DNA from: a virus
Virus record (IMG/VR): IMGVR_UViG_3300042509_001215
Span: 1-39,180 of that record
DNA: 39,180 nucleotides
Reading direction: 5' to 3' (one strand)
Of the stretch, positions 6,666-13,565 are shown piece by piece. A model generated the notes under the pieces. The model did not search any database. It was not told the DNA's origin and was given only the letters and a program-made list of their open reading frames with translations. The first letter of the stretch is position 1. Every line of letters starts with the position of its first letter. Made by a program: the position numbers and the translations under genes.

Positions 6666-6977
6666 TTAATCCTTTTTCTTATCAACAAAATTAAATACTT
6701 CTTCAAGTGTTTCCCAGCCCATGTCTTCATCAACTTCTAACGCTGCAAGAAATATATCCCATGTTTCATAAACATACTGTGTTGCAAGTTCATTTGGCTC
6801 AACAAGATCGTTGTCAACTAGGAATGCAATTGGAAGTCCAATATCGTTATATTCAATAAAATCCTTAAAGTATTTATCTGACTTATAGTCCATCCATAGT
6901 TCACCTAGTATTGAGCATATTGACTCAAAACTAGTTACTTCTTTTCTATTGTTAGACTTGTCCACATTTGACCCCAT
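6666..6977 (-). CDS. Unknown protein, phage-conserved type
   Basis: 103 residues, acidic. The core IGLPIAFLVDNDLVEPNE, followed by an E-T-W-D-I-F-L-A-A-L-E helix and a W-E-T-L-E-E-V-F helix, resembles a small all-helical protein I associate with many tailed phages, whose function is not known. The start at 6977 overlaps the WhiB gene by 43 bases. An internal ATG at residue 29 (6893) would remove the overlap but would also cut the first helix. The AAAGAAA before 6977 is a weak SD. The protein could be a regulator of the replication or host-takeover stage, but nothing in the sequence proves it. Confidence 0.65.
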   Translation of the reverse strand: MGSNVDKSNNRKEVTSFESICSILGELWMDYKSDKYFKDFIEYNDIGLPIAFLVDNDLVEPNELATQYVYETWDIFLAALEVDEDMGWETLEEVFNFVDKKKD

Positions 6978-7222
6978 TTTTCTTTAGTTCTATGTCTACT
7001 AAACTCTCTGGATATTTCACCGTTCTCTAAGTATATACCGCCCCAAACACCCCACTCTTTGCCTGACACACCGTTAGCAAAACATACCCTTTGAACTGGG
7101 CATGACTGACATAAGGAATCTATTTTTGGTCTTAAAGATTCATCTTCTTCGTATTTATCAAAAAATAAATTAGTATCTGAATCAAAACAACGTCCTTCAT
7201 CTTTCCATAAGTGTTGTTTCAT
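6935..7222 (-). CDS. whiB: WhiB-family iron-sulfur transcriptional regulator
   Basis: 95 residues. The four WhiB cysteines are C12, C38, C41 and C47 in the arrangement C-x25-C-x2-C-x5-C, with the CPV linker between the third and fourth. The signature turn GVWGG follows at residues 58-62, then a short basic tail. WhiB proteins bind a [4Fe-4S] cluster and contact the principal sigma factor; they are confined to Actinobacteria and their phages, so this gene fixes the host phylum. Phage WhiB proteins can act on host septation or transcription. An AAGG lies eight bases before the ATG. The C-terminal DNA-binding tail is short, as is common in phage versions. Confidence 0.93.
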   Translation of the reverse strand: MKQHLWKDEGRCFDSDTNLFFDKYEEDESLRPKIDSLCQSCPVQRVCFANGVSGKEWGVWGGIYLENGEISREFSRHRTKEKWGQMWTSLTIEKK

Positions 7223-7224
7223 AT

Positions 7225-7434
7225 TTATACCTTATATCTATTTGGAATATCCCACCCATTGCGATCAGGTACAAAGTTTTTAGCTAAAAACCATTTTCCA
7301 TTACGATAGATTCCATTGATAGCTGTCTTTGCCATATCAGATTGCTTTGTTTCTACAACTGTCCAGCCATCCCAATGTAGATTGTAGTTCTTTGCAACAA
7401 TCTTTTCCATTGTGTTTAAATTATTTATAATCAT
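7225..7434 (-). CDS. Unknown 69-residue protein
   Basis: The start is placed at the ATG at 7434, five bases after AAGGGG; the longer open frame to 7608 is overlap with the next gene. The protein is small and aromatic (NLHWDGWTVVE; NGIYRNGKWFLAKNFVPDRNGWDIP) and looks like a compact beta-rich fold. No family was recognised. It ends two bases before the WhiB start, so the two are co-transcribed. Confidence 0.65.
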   Translation of the reverse strand: MIINNLNTMEKIVAKNYNLHWDGWTVVETKQSDMAKTAINGIYRNGKWFLAKNFVPDRNGWDIPNRYKV

Positions 7435-7444
7435 TTTTACCCCT

Positions 7445-7807
7445 TTAGTATCGGAAAATTCCAACTTCAATGTTATTTTGTTCTGCAGTCGTAACAAGTT
7501 TAGATACAGGCTGCTTAGGTTTACTAAGAAAAGCAAGATAGTTGACACTCTTGATATTTTCTTCAATGTACCATGTAGGCACCTGTATAAACTTAATCTT
7601 TCGTCCACGAGACTTCATACCTCTTTCTGAAAGATTACAAAACTCAGAAACAAAAGAGTTAACTGCAGCAGGTCCTGCTGAGTAAACTAAAAATTCTTTG
7701 TCCCCATCTTGCATTCCAGAAAGAGCGACACCCATAGCACGAAGAAAGACTTGATAATCATCAAAGTCAGTTGTTCCATGCACCGCTACTATCATCAGAA
7801 TTTCCAT
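7445..7807 (-). CDS. SLOG/DprA-like Rossmann-fold protein (tentative)
   Basis: 120 residues. It opens IVAVHGTTDFDDYQVF, a beta strand, a small-residue turn and a D-x-x-x-F helix, like the start of DUF2493/SLOG nucleotide-binding proteins (V-A-V-x-G-S/T-R/T-x-F-x-D). A second strand ends at LVYSAGPAAVNSFV and a third at KFIQVPTWY. That spacing suits a Rossmann-like fold that binds nucleotides or nucleotide signals. The canonical arginine of the family is not present, so function is open. The start could be the ATG at 7807 or at 7795; either overlaps the previous gene. Confidence 0.5.
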   Translation of the reverse strand: MEILMIVAVHGTTDFDDYQVFLRAMGVALSGMQDGDKEFLVYSAGPAAVNSFVSEFCNLSERGMKSRGRKIKFIQVPTWYIEENIKSVNYLAFLSKPKQPVSKLVTTAEQNNIEVGIFRY

Positions 7808-8186
7808 TCTTTAAACTATCCAAAATGAATAGCATCTTATCAATATCCCGATTTGACATATTGTTTGTATCAATTGGCCTTACAGTTTCTGGATTAACCA
7901 ATCCTTCAACAGTATCAGCTGTATAAAACATATTGTCATGAACCCAATATGCATGATCTTCTATTATCAAAACCCTAACCGTATTGTTTTTCAAATGCTT
8001 TCTTGCTTGAGAAAGCGGTTTTGGCTTTTCAAAAAGATCATTAGGGATAAAGTTCTTTACTATTTTGTGTATATCACTTTGTGTATATACTACCTTAGAA
8101 AAGTACTTATCCTTCTTTTTTACTGCTACTATAATTATAGAGCATACCACTATCAATGTCAAGCTGATAGCTAATAACTCAATCAT
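7767..8186 (-). CDS. Membrane-anchored unknown protein
   Basis: 139 residues with one N-terminal transmembrane helix (about residues 3-22, LLAISLTLIVVCSIIIVAV) followed by KKKDK, so the body is probably cytoplasmic. The body has a strand VRVLIIEDHAYWVHDNMFY and a helix D-I-D-K-M-L-F-I-L-D-S-L-K-N. The ATG shares one base with the stop of the previous gene (TAATG), which suggests coupled translation. No known function was recognised. Confidence 0.65.
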   Translation of the reverse strand: MIELLAISLTLIVVCSIIIVAVKKKDKYFSKVVYTQSDIHKIVKNFIPNDLFEKPKPLSQARKHLKNNTVRVLIIEDHAYWVHDNMFYTADTVEGLVNPETVRPIDTNNMSNRDIDKMLFILDSLKNGNSDDSSGAWNN

Positions 8187-8320
8187 TAGTTTTCCTTTTT
8201 AGGATGCTTAACAGTATAATTATCAATAATAGATTTAATTGTACCGTTTTTATTTAAACGAACAATCTTTCCGTTTTTAATCTGTGTTGGATTAAATGAT
8301 CCAGATTTCTTCTTTGGCAT
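8186..8320 (-). CDS. Small basic protein, 44 residues
   Basis: The frame begins MPKKKSGSFNPTQIKNG and ends HPKKEN. It is rich in Lys/Asn and has an I-V-R-L-N-K-N-G-T-I-K-S beta-hairpin-like centre. Both ends use TAATG overlaps, with the 326-residue gene before it and the membrane protein after it, which is strong evidence that it is really translated. No family was recognised; size and charge would suit a nucleic-acid-binding protein. Confidence 0.6.
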   Translation of the reverse strand: MPKKKSGSFNPTQIKNGKIVRLNKNGTIKSIIDNYTVKHPKKEN

Positions 8321-9300
8321 TAGATATTACCATTTTCTGTTGGCTTAAATATGTGTGTCAGTGATTGAGACGTTGTGTAGTCTTTACCAAAGTCAGCAAA
8401 CAATGCTTTATCTCTTTCACGATTAGCAATTCCTCTTGACCATGAGTAACCTGCGTCTCCACCCCATGCAAGCCACATGATGTATCCATTAGATGGGTTT
8501 GCTGAGTTGCCCCAGTCCTTACCCTTCTTATCTACTTCATGGCGTGAGAAGTATGAGTACATTCTCTTAACAGTGCTAAGAGATATTGTTTCTCCTCTTG
8601 CTAACTGCCCTGCACGAGTCCAACCAACTGCAGTTCCTGCACCAGTTGCTTTGCCATCTTCTTTAAACTTAAGTGCTCTACGAGCTGCAGATCTTGCACC
8701 AGCAGGTGGTGAGTAACCTTCTGCTTTTGATACTGTATCTGTATCGTATTCAACTGTGTCATCATCTTCAAACAAGTCATCTGCTTTTGCTACTGGAACA
8801 CAGTTAGGAACCATCCTACCGCCTTCTCCAGGCTTCATTCCACGTTGTACATATCCATCCCAACATGGTGCTTTCTTGTTCATTTCATCTTGACAAACTG
8901 GACATTCTGGGCAATCAACATTTAGCTCTTTGCATGTTTCGCATCCACAACCTTGATATGCTTTACCAATTGATGCCTCTGCTGGGCAACAATGAGATTT
9001 GCCAATTGATGAGTCGTACATAGCCATCTCTACCTCTGAATCCATTGTATGATTTTCCATATCTGCTATAGTTGCATCCTGATACATCATGCCAATACTG
9101 TATGCGGTTGGCTTCCACTTACCATCTTCTTCTTCATAAATTCTAACAGCCATTGCTGGATTTTCTGGTGGCATAGACTGAATTGCATACTCTGTTCCAG
9201 GAACTCCGTATACCCCACCCTCAACCATAATATGTTCTACAACACCATGGACAAGACCCTCAGATGTTGTGCCCATAACAAAGTCGCCTTCTTTTATCAT
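8320..9300 (-). CDS. Multidomain phage protein with Cys cluster
   Basis: 326 residues in three parts. Residues 1-85 are beta-rich (KEGDFVMG ... GVVEHIMVEGGVYGV), like a small SH3/Tudor-type barrel. The middle (about 100-165) holds eleven cysteines (HCC, GCGC, CKEL, CPECPVC, then two singles), which should bind zinc or form a cage. The C-terminal part (about 195-300: PPAGARSAARRALKF, then SRHEVDKKGKDWG and WLAWGGDAGYSW) is a conserved domain I associate with phage proteins, often attached to structural or protease modules; its function is unknown. The -10 at 9307-9315 ends six bases before the ATG and there is no SD. A head-associated protein is possible but unproven. Confidence 0.6.
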   Translation of the reverse strand: MIKEGDFVMGTTSEGLVHGVVEHIMVEGGVYGVPGTEYAIQSMPPENPAMAVRIYEEEDGKWKPTAYSIGMMYQDATIADMENHTMDSEVEMAMYDSSIGKSHCCPAEASIGKAYQGCGCETCKELNVDCPECPVCQDEMNKKAPCWDGYVQRGMKPGEGGRMVPNCVPVAKADDLFEDDDTVEYDTDTVSKAEGYSPPAGARSAARRALKFKEDGKATGAGTAVGWTRAGQLARGETISLSTVKRMYSYFSRHEVDKKGKDWGNSANPSNGYIMWLAWGGDAGYSWSRGIANRERDKALFADFGKDYTTSQSLTHIFKPTENGNI

Positions 9301-9306
9301 ATAAAG

Positions 9307-9315
9307 ATTATATCA
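9307..9315 (-). promoter_or_regulatory. Consensus extended -10, leaderless start
   Basis: The minus strand reads TGATATAAT, six bases, then the ATG at 9300. Its TGA is also the stop codon of the gene at 9313-9657. No SD is present before the ATG. Confidence 0.7.
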
Positions 9316-9657
9316 GAATTCTTTGGGCTTTACGACTCTTTTTAGCTCTTGAAGAGACCACTTCTCTTGTTTGGAAAGCTTTGCGACCTCTTCTTGGTTA
9401 TAAGATTTTTTAGTTAATGATATTAGAGGGTCATCTTGAAGAAAGTCTATGTCAACATATCCTTTTTCCCAAAGCACCATAAGCTCAGCATTAACAAAGT
9501 TAAGGTGGTCATGATACAACTCTGGCATTATTTCTTTGACCTTTGGAGTAAAAGAGTATAACATTTCACCAGTATCAGGGTCTACACCAGCGACCTCTAT
9601 GCCACCCTCAAGAATAAGGTTATCTATTATTTTACTAATAGAGTCATCATCAAACAT
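9313..9657 (-). CDS. Unknown protein, 114 residues
   Basis: A soluble, acidic protein. It contains GGIEVAGVDPDTGEMLYSFTP followed by helices (H-L-N-F-V-N-A-E-L-M-V-L-W-E-K-G-Y-V), a pattern like a winged-helix or small regulatory domain, but no family can be named. Its stop codon provides the TG element of the promoter for the next gene. It starts eight bases inside the end of the thioredoxin gene, so these are co-expressed. Confidence 0.6.
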   Translation of the reverse strand: MFDDDSISKIIDNLILEGGIEVAGVDPDTGEMLYSFTPKVKEIMPELYHDHLNFVNAELMVLWEKGYVDIDFLQDDPLISLTKKSYNQEEVAKLSKQEKWSLQELKRVVKPKEF

Positions 9658-9901
9658 CTACAAAGTCCAGGAACTCTTGACGAGTCTTTGCACCATTCAT
9701 ACGTTTTACTTCTCTTCCATCTTCTAGAAGTATGTATGTTGGTACAGACTTGATACCAAACTTTTTAAGTAGCTCTATTTCCGTATCTGCATCAACAAAA
9801 ATAAAATCAATTACTCCATCTTTTTTTAGCTCTTCTGCTATTGGTCTGGTACGCTGACAAGGATTACACCACTCAGCAGTAAAGTATAATACGTGACTCA
9901 C
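9650..9901 (-). CDS. Thioredoxin/glutaredoxin-like protein
   Basis: 83 residues, shorter than host thioredoxin (about 105) because the first helix is trimmed. The active site is WCNPC (C12, C15) after the strand VLYFTAE. The FVDADTE strand and the cis-proline KSVPTY (P54) complete the thioredoxin fold, with a final E-F-L-D-F helix. It would reduce protein disulfides, possibly feeding ribonucleotide reductase or keeping phage proteins reduced. It overlaps the SNase gene by four bases. Start M-S-H-V is supported by this ATGA overlap. Confidence 0.85.
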   Translation of the reverse strand: MSHVLYFTAEWCNPCQRTRPIAEELKKDGVIDFIFVDADTEIELLKKFGIKSVPTYILLEDGREVKRMNGAKTRQEFLDFVDV

Positions 9902-10305
9902 TTGCCAGACTTCTTTCTAGCCTTTGCAAGAGCATCAAAATCTTTTACCTTCGTATCACCTAAGTATCCCCATGCATAACCGTCATTAATCATCATGTCA
10001 TTAAGAGATTCTGTGTCTCCATTAATATATACCCATCCTAAAATGCGACCATACTTTTCAGATGAATCCATTTTCTCAGTCTTAATCACAACAGACTTGG
10101 CATCCTTTAAAGCCTTTTTTAAATACTCCTTGGACTCAAGTCCTAGAGCTTTTTCTTTAAGATCCTTTGTGCGAGACTCAGGGGTATCAATGCCAGCCAG
10201 TCTTACACGAGATGCAAATAGGATATCAAACCCTAAATCAATAAGAACGTCAATGGTATCTCCATCTACTACATTCTCTACTTTTCTTACATAGTATTCA
10301 TACAT
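9898..10305 (-). CDS. Thermonuclease (SNase-type)
   Basis: 135 residues from the ATG at 10305, chosen because GGGGGAG stands six bases upstream and the start shares a base with the previous stop (TAATG). SNase landmarks are all present: VDGDT (D14, D16, calcium ligands), RLAGIDTPE with R35, D40 and E43, and KYGRILG with R87. So both catalytic arginines and the Asp/Glu pair are intact. It cleaves DNA or RNA with Ca2+. No signal peptide is seen, so it would act inside the cell, perhaps on host nucleic acid, unless a host export route exists. Confidence 0.9.
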   Translation of the reverse strand: MYEYYVRKVENVVDGDTIDVLIDLGFDILFASRVRLAGIDTPESRTKDLKEKALGLESKEYLKKALKDAKSVVIKTEKMDSSEKYGRILGWVYINGDTESLNDMMINDGYAWGYLGDTKVKDFDALAKARKKSGK

Positions 10306-10508
10306 TATTTTCTCCCCCATTTAACTTTATTCCAACCACGCTCATGGAAGTAATAAAGGATTGTTTTTGTAAATACCTCAAAACTTGCAATTGCTCCAGC
10401 CGTAACTGGCTCTTTTGTTATTGCCCAAGATATTACAAAAGTATCTGCTGTACCAATTATACGCCATGTAATAGACTTTAATGCTGACCTTTGTTTGGTT
10501 ACATTCAT
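10305..10508 (-). CDS. DUF2061 membrane protein, copy 1
   Basis: 67 residues from the ATG at 10508, with GGAG eight bases upstream; a GTG at 10517 is the alternative. DUF2061 signature: S-x-L-K-S-I-T-W-R-I-I-G-T-x-D-T opening, two short membrane helices, and the closing TKTILYYFHERGWNK. DUF2061 proteins are small integral membrane proteins of unknown function, often beside sulfate-assimilation genes in bacteria; here the neighbouring upstream gene has an APS-kinase-like domain, which is a notable match. A second member lies at 12385-12585. Confidence 0.85.
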   Translation of the reverse strand: MNVTKQRSALKSITWRIIGTADTFVISWAITKEPVTAGAIASFEVFTKTILYYFHERGWNKVKWGRK

Positions 10509-10556
10509 GATGGCCACTCCATGTTCTTGGGACCCTTGGCTAAAGAACTATAAACT

Positions 10557-11318
10557 TTATATACCCATTTCTTTACGCTTTTGCGTAGCCGATATAGCAT
10601 GAATGTCTGCCCCCAAATCTACTTGTTCAATCTTATACCCAACATCACGACCATAAACAATGTTAGTAATGTTAGGTAGTCTTAGGACTAATGCACCATC
10701 CATGAACTCATCCCTAGCGATATATCCCTTGACCTCATCAAATGTCAGTGGATCCTTTTCGCTTGTGTTGTAGGTATTGCGGACACCCAAAAGCACTTGA
10801 TCAGTTCTCTTTCCAGCTTCCTTATAAAGGGCATGGTGTCCTTCGTGCCATGGTTGATAACGACCAAGCATTAAAGTCGTTGGAGCTGACCAATCATGAA
10901 GTTTAAACTTTTGAATAATATGCGATGCCTTTGCATCAGCGTTTAAATTATGACTGATGAATGCTACATCAAAACTTGTTGGTCTTTCAAACATTTTGTT
11001 TGTATCTTCAAACCTACCCTCAGCAAGTGTATCCATAAATACAAGAATGTCTGGCTTACCAAATGCTGCACGAGTTAAATCTGTAGGGCATACAAAGTCA
11101 ACAACAACTGGAGCAACCCCCTGTTTTGCAATAAGACGAGCCATTTCTCCCATACGACGAGCCTGCTCAAGTCTATCTTCTGCACTAAAACCTAAGTCTG
11201 AGTTTACTGTTGCTCTAACCTCATCTGCATTAAGATGAATAGCATTTATGCGTTCTTTTAGTGCCTTCGCTAATTCTGTTTTACCAGAACCTGGAAGACC
11301 TATGATCTGAATGATCAT
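10557..11318 (-). CDS. APS-kinase-like / nucleotidyltransferase fusion
   Basis: 253 residues, two domains. Residues 1-125: a P-loop GLPGSGKT (7-14), then LNADEVRATVNSDLGFS and D-R-x-E-Q-A-R-R, then CPTDLTR; this order matches adenylylsulfate kinase (CysC), though the phosphorylated substrate may differ. Residues 145-253: MLGRYQPWHEGHHAL with the HxGH motif (H158, H161) and a terminal ISATQKR, as in cytidylyl/adenylyltransferases. Such fusions of kinase and HxGH nucleotidyltransferase resemble NadR, but with the domain order reversed. It could make a nucleotide-activated compound used by the sugar-modifying enzymes, which is inference. It overlaps the next-upstream gene by four bases (ATGA). 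Confidence 0.75.
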   Translation of the reverse strand: MIIQIIGLPGSGKTELAKALKERINAIHLNADEVRATVNSDLGFSAEDRLEQARRMGEMARLIAKQGVAPVVVDFVCPTDLTRAAFGKPDILVFMDTLAEGRFEDTNKMFERPTSFDVAFISHNLNADAKASHIIQKFKLHDWSAPTTLMLGRYQPWHEGHHALYKEAGKRTDQVLLGVRNTYNTSEKDPLTFDEVKGYIARDEFMDGALVLRLPNITNIVYGRDVGYKIEQVDLGADIHAISATQKRKEMGI

Positions 11319-11572
11319 GCGTGTGGTTCCTCTGTTGCTTTGTTTTCAATAAGCTTGTCACGCTCATCAAGTATTGTTATTGCAAAAGACATCATTTTCT
11401 TATAACTATCTGGATTGTTCATGATGCTATTATAGTGATGTCCACAAAACATTAGTATTCCCTCAATGCCTGTTACTTGAACTAATGCTTCTGCTGCACA
11501 AGAATCACAACGGTCTGTTGCTTTCAAGATCCATTCTGGCTTAACAGTCTCATCTTTAATCATTGTAGTCAT
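11315..11572 (-). CDS. Small Cys/His zinc-binding protein
   Basis: 85 residues. A DRCDSCAAEALVQV segment followed by a GILMFCGHHYN segment gives C-x2-C and C-x2-H-type ligands, the layout of a short zinc-binding domain common in actinobacteria (DUF7455-like, from memory). The rest is helical and charged. An AAAGG lies six bases before the ATG at 11572. A role as an RNA polymerase or sigma-factor adaptor is possible; the sequence does not show it. Confidence 0.65.
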   Translation of the reverse strand: MTTMIKDETVKPEWILKATDRCDSCAAEALVQVTGIEGILMFCGHHYNSIMNNPDSYKKMMSFAITILDERDKLIENKATEEPHA

Positions 11573-11581
11573 AGTATACCT

Positions 11582-11764
11582 TTACTTTCTATTATCAGTG
11601 GAATAAAAACCACTACCGTTAAAAACTGCTCCTATATTAGAGTATACACGAACTAAGCTAGCATTGCAAGTTTCACATGTATAACCAGGATCGTTTTCCT
11701 TAATAGATCTTTCTTTTGTGTACCGTTTTGCACAAGGCATACAGTCATATTCATAAACTGGCAT
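11582..11764 (-). CDS. FmdB-family zinc ribbon protein
   Basis: 60 residues. It opens MPVYEYDCMPCAKRY, then has Y-T-C-E-T-C and ends FNGSGFYSTDNRK. This is the complete FmdB/CxxC_CxxC_SSSS pattern: P-x-Y-x-Y-x-C-x-x-C, a second C-x-x-C and G-x-G-F-Y-x-T-D. FmdB proteins are small zinc ribbons thought to be regulatory. The start is the second methionine of the frame (MLIMPVYEY), two bases after the stop of the previous gene. Confidence 0.85.
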   Translation of the reverse strand: MPVYEYDCMPCAKRYTKERSIKENDPGYTCETCNASLVRVYSNIGAVFNGSGFYSTDNRK

Positions 11765-11766
11765 AA

Positions 11767-12378
11767 TTAACAATCATGAATCCATGTAACAATGGCATAT
11801 TTTTCACCAGATGTAACTGGGTGTGCTATATGTCTATAAGCATAATTAGACGGAAACACCAATAATGACCCAGCTTTTGGCTTAATCTTTATTCCAAAGT
11901 TAACGAACTCAATCTCTCCCCCCTCGTAGTCTTCATTTAAATAAACTATGGGAGACACCACCCTTCTAGATGATGTATCTCCATCGTAATGTGCTTTGTA
12001 GTACTGTGAATCTGTATATTTTAATAAGCTATTGCTCTCTGTGTAAAAAAATGTTTCATTTATATTAAACATTGAACGATAACTATACAAGTATACATTA
12101 AGAATTTTATTAAACTTTTCATTTATATTTTTTAGATCTTTATCTGTCTCTGAGGCTTTTTTCAAAGAAAGTGAATAGTTTGTTCTTACTTTATGTATTC
12201 CAAGGTTAGCATTTTCTTCTTCACTTTTAACTTTTCCTTTTGAAAAATATACTTGAGATTCTTGGTCTGAAGATATATTACTTATAGTAATAAGGTCTTC
12301 AGCCAAGCCATCCCAAACATCTTCATATATAGCAATTACACCAGCAAGCGTATATGTTGGCTTAATTGAGTTTAACAA
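11767..12378 (-). CDS. 2OG-Fe(II) oxygenase, prolyl-4-hydroxylase type (copy A)
   Basis: 203 residues. Fe ligands H130 and D132 lie in AHYDGD, followed by VSPIVYLNEDYEGGEIEF, then the distal H183 in YRHIAHPVTSG and the 2-oxoglutarate-binding K193 in KYAIVTW. This H-x-D ... H ... K layout, with L-N-x-x-Y-E/D-G-G-x-x, is that of prolyl-4-hydroxylase-like dioxygenases. It needs Fe2+, O2 and 2-oxoglutarate. The likely target is a protein or peptide proline, but this is inference. The start appears to be TTG at 12378: the only upstream in-frame codons after the preceding stop give no ATG or GTG. It resembles the 23403-23933 protein. Confidence 0.82.
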   Translation of the reverse strand: MLNSIKPTYTLAGVIAIYEDVWDGLAEDLITISNISSDQESQVYFSKGKVKSEEENANLGIHKVRTNYSLSLKKASETDKDLKNINEKFNKILNVYLYSYRSMFNINETFFYTESNSLLKYTDSQYYKAHYDGDTSSRRVVSPIVYLNEDYEGGEIEFVNFGIKIKPKAGSLLVFPSNYAYRHIAHPVTSGEKYAIVTWIHDC

Positions 12379-12384
12379 GATTAA

Positions 12385-12585
12385 TCACTTAACCTTGTTA
12401 CCAAACTTAGCCCAGACTCTTTCATGTAAGAAATATCCAAGTGCTTCCCAACCAATGTAAAGAAGAGCACCAAGACTTGCATACTCCCACTCACCAGTAA
12501 ATAAATAAATTACTCCAGCAACTCCAACAAGGTGAAAAGTTTCCCAACTTGCTGTTTTTAATAGTGTTCTTTTAGTTGATTCCAT
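12385..12585 (-). CDS. DUF2061 membrane protein, copy 2
   Basis: 66 residues. Same plan as the 10305-10508 protein: a K-R-T-L-L-K-T-A-S-W opening, a hydrophobic centre VAGVIYLFTGEWEYASLGALL and the terminal HERVWAKFG. The two copies are diverged, so they are not a recent duplication. Function unknown. The start overlaps the stop of the endolysin gene by one base (TAATG), so it is translationally coupled to lysis-enzyme production, which makes a lysis-related (holin-like) role worth considering. Confidence 0.82.
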   Translation of the reverse strand: MESTKRTLLKTASWETFHLVGVAGVIYLFTGEWEYASLGALLYIGWEALGYFLHERVWAKFGNKVK

Positions 12586-13226
12586 TATAGAGCCACTGAA
12601 CCCTTTCCTCCGCCAGAAGACTTCTTTGCTACAGTCTTTGCTGATTTCTTTGCAGCATCTGCAGTTGTAGCTTTAACAGGTGTTGCTGCCAACTTGTTTA
12701 GTAGTGGGGTATTCTCTTCACCAGTATAAACTGGACGGCCCCAACCAACTACAGCATTAACTAGCTTCTTCTTATTGTTCTTTACATATGCACGAGTCTT
12801 TTCTACGCACATACCACCATTACGCTGATCTCCCTTTGCAGTTCCAGATGTATTTCCTTCAATAACTTGTATAGTTCCATCTCCATTGTTCTTAATGCAA
12901 AGACCAACATGTGAAATACGATTTACACCATCATCTGGGAAATCAAAATAAATCCAGTCTCCTGCTTGTGGGTCATCGTTACGAGCATCTGACCAACGCT
13001 CAGCCTTCTTAAACCAGTCTGCTGCTGCTACTGTTGATGCTGACTTAGGGAATGATTTTACTCCCGCAGTAAACGCACACCAAGAAACGAATGACTGGCA
13101 CCATGGTTGGAAGTTAACCTTTATCCATGCACCGTACTTTGTTTCGTTATCTTTTGGGCCTTCAATCGTGCCCACTTCTTTCTTTGCAATATCAATGATT
13201 GCTTCTAGTGATCCTTTAGTTGCCAT
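12585..13226 (-). CDS. CHAP-domain endolysin
   Basis: 213 residues. The CHAP cysteine peptidase core runs from about 25 to 150: C43 in QPWCQSFVSWC is the nucleophile, H106 in NRISHVGLC the base, and E123/N125 in VIEGNTSG the third position. Usual reaction: amidase or endopeptidase cleavage of peptidoglycan cross-links. The C-terminal about 40 residues are Ala/Lys-rich and end AKKSSGGGKGSVAL, like the tail of the membrane protein at 4668-4955. No signal peptide, so export needs a holin. AGGAGGG lies four bases before the ATG. The promoter is 13252-13281. This is the best-marked lysis gene here. Confidence 0.88.
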   Translation of the reverse strand: MATKGSLEAIIDIAKKEVGTIEGPKDNETKYGAWIKVNFQPWCQSFVSWCAFTAGVKSFPKSASTVAAADWFKKAERWSDARNDDPQAGDWIYFDFPDDGVNRISHVGLCIKNNGDGTIQVIEGNTSGTAKGDQRNGGMCVEKTRAYVKNNKKKLVNAVVGWGRPVYTGEENTPLLNKLAATPVKATTADAAKKSAKTVAKKSSGGGKGSVAL

Positions 13227-13251
13227 TTTACCCTCCTATAGGTATCTATCT

Positions 13252-13281
13252 ATTATAGCATTAGGAGGCTTTGTGTGTCAA
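13252..13281 (-). promoter_or_regulatory. Strong promoter of endolysin
   Basis: The minus strand has TTGACA (13276-13281), an 18-bp spacer, and TATAAT (13252-13257), with TGC just before it making an extended -10. It is a near-perfect sigma70 site. The start would be around 13245, giving a short leader with the AGGAGGG SD. The -35 sits inside the 3' end of the HNH gene. Confidence 0.85.
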
Positions 13282-13536
13282 ACGATAATGAGTTCTTATT
13301 CTATGACAGTTAGCACAGACTACCTCACACTTTGCTATTTCTTTTTTAATGGCTGCCCAAGAAAATCCATCATGAATCATTCTTGAGATGTTATATTTTT
13401 TATCATGCAGGTGATCAAAATCTAAAACTATATGATTATTAACGCCACAGTCTACACAGCCAGATGACTCTTTTATTTCAGACAGTCTTTTTTTAAACTG
13501 TTGCTTGTTGTAGTGAACCAACTCTTTGTCAGTCAT
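13261..13536 (-). CDS. HNH endonuclease
   Basis: 91 residues. Zinc knuckle CVDCG, the first catalytic strand LDFDHLHD, G-F-S-W, then EVVCANCHRIRTH: this is the compact C-x-x-C ... D-H ... C-x-x-C-H HNH core. Such small HNH nucleases may be free-standing homing endonucleases or packaging nucleases; its position next to lysis genes rather than terminase makes a homing or selfish role more likely. An extended -10 ends eight bases before the ATG, so the transcript is probably nearly leaderless. A perfect inverted repeat pair lies immediately upstream (13566-13647). Confidence 0.8.
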   Translation of the reverse strand: MTDKELVHYNKQQFKKRLSEIKESSGCVDCGVNNHIVLDFDHLHDKKYNISRMIHDGFSWAAIKKEIAKCEVVCANCHRIRTHYRLTHKAS

Positions 13537-13544
13537 AGACTTTA

Positions 13545-13553
13545 ATTATATCA
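13545..13553 (-). promoter_or_regulatory. Extended -10 for HNH gene
   Basis: The minus strand reads TGATATAAT, eight bases before the ATG at 13536. No -35 is seen. The HNH gene therefore has its own promoter and is not simply part of the Hsp20 transcript. Confidence 0.6.
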
Positions 13554-13565
13554 ACAAATATTAAG

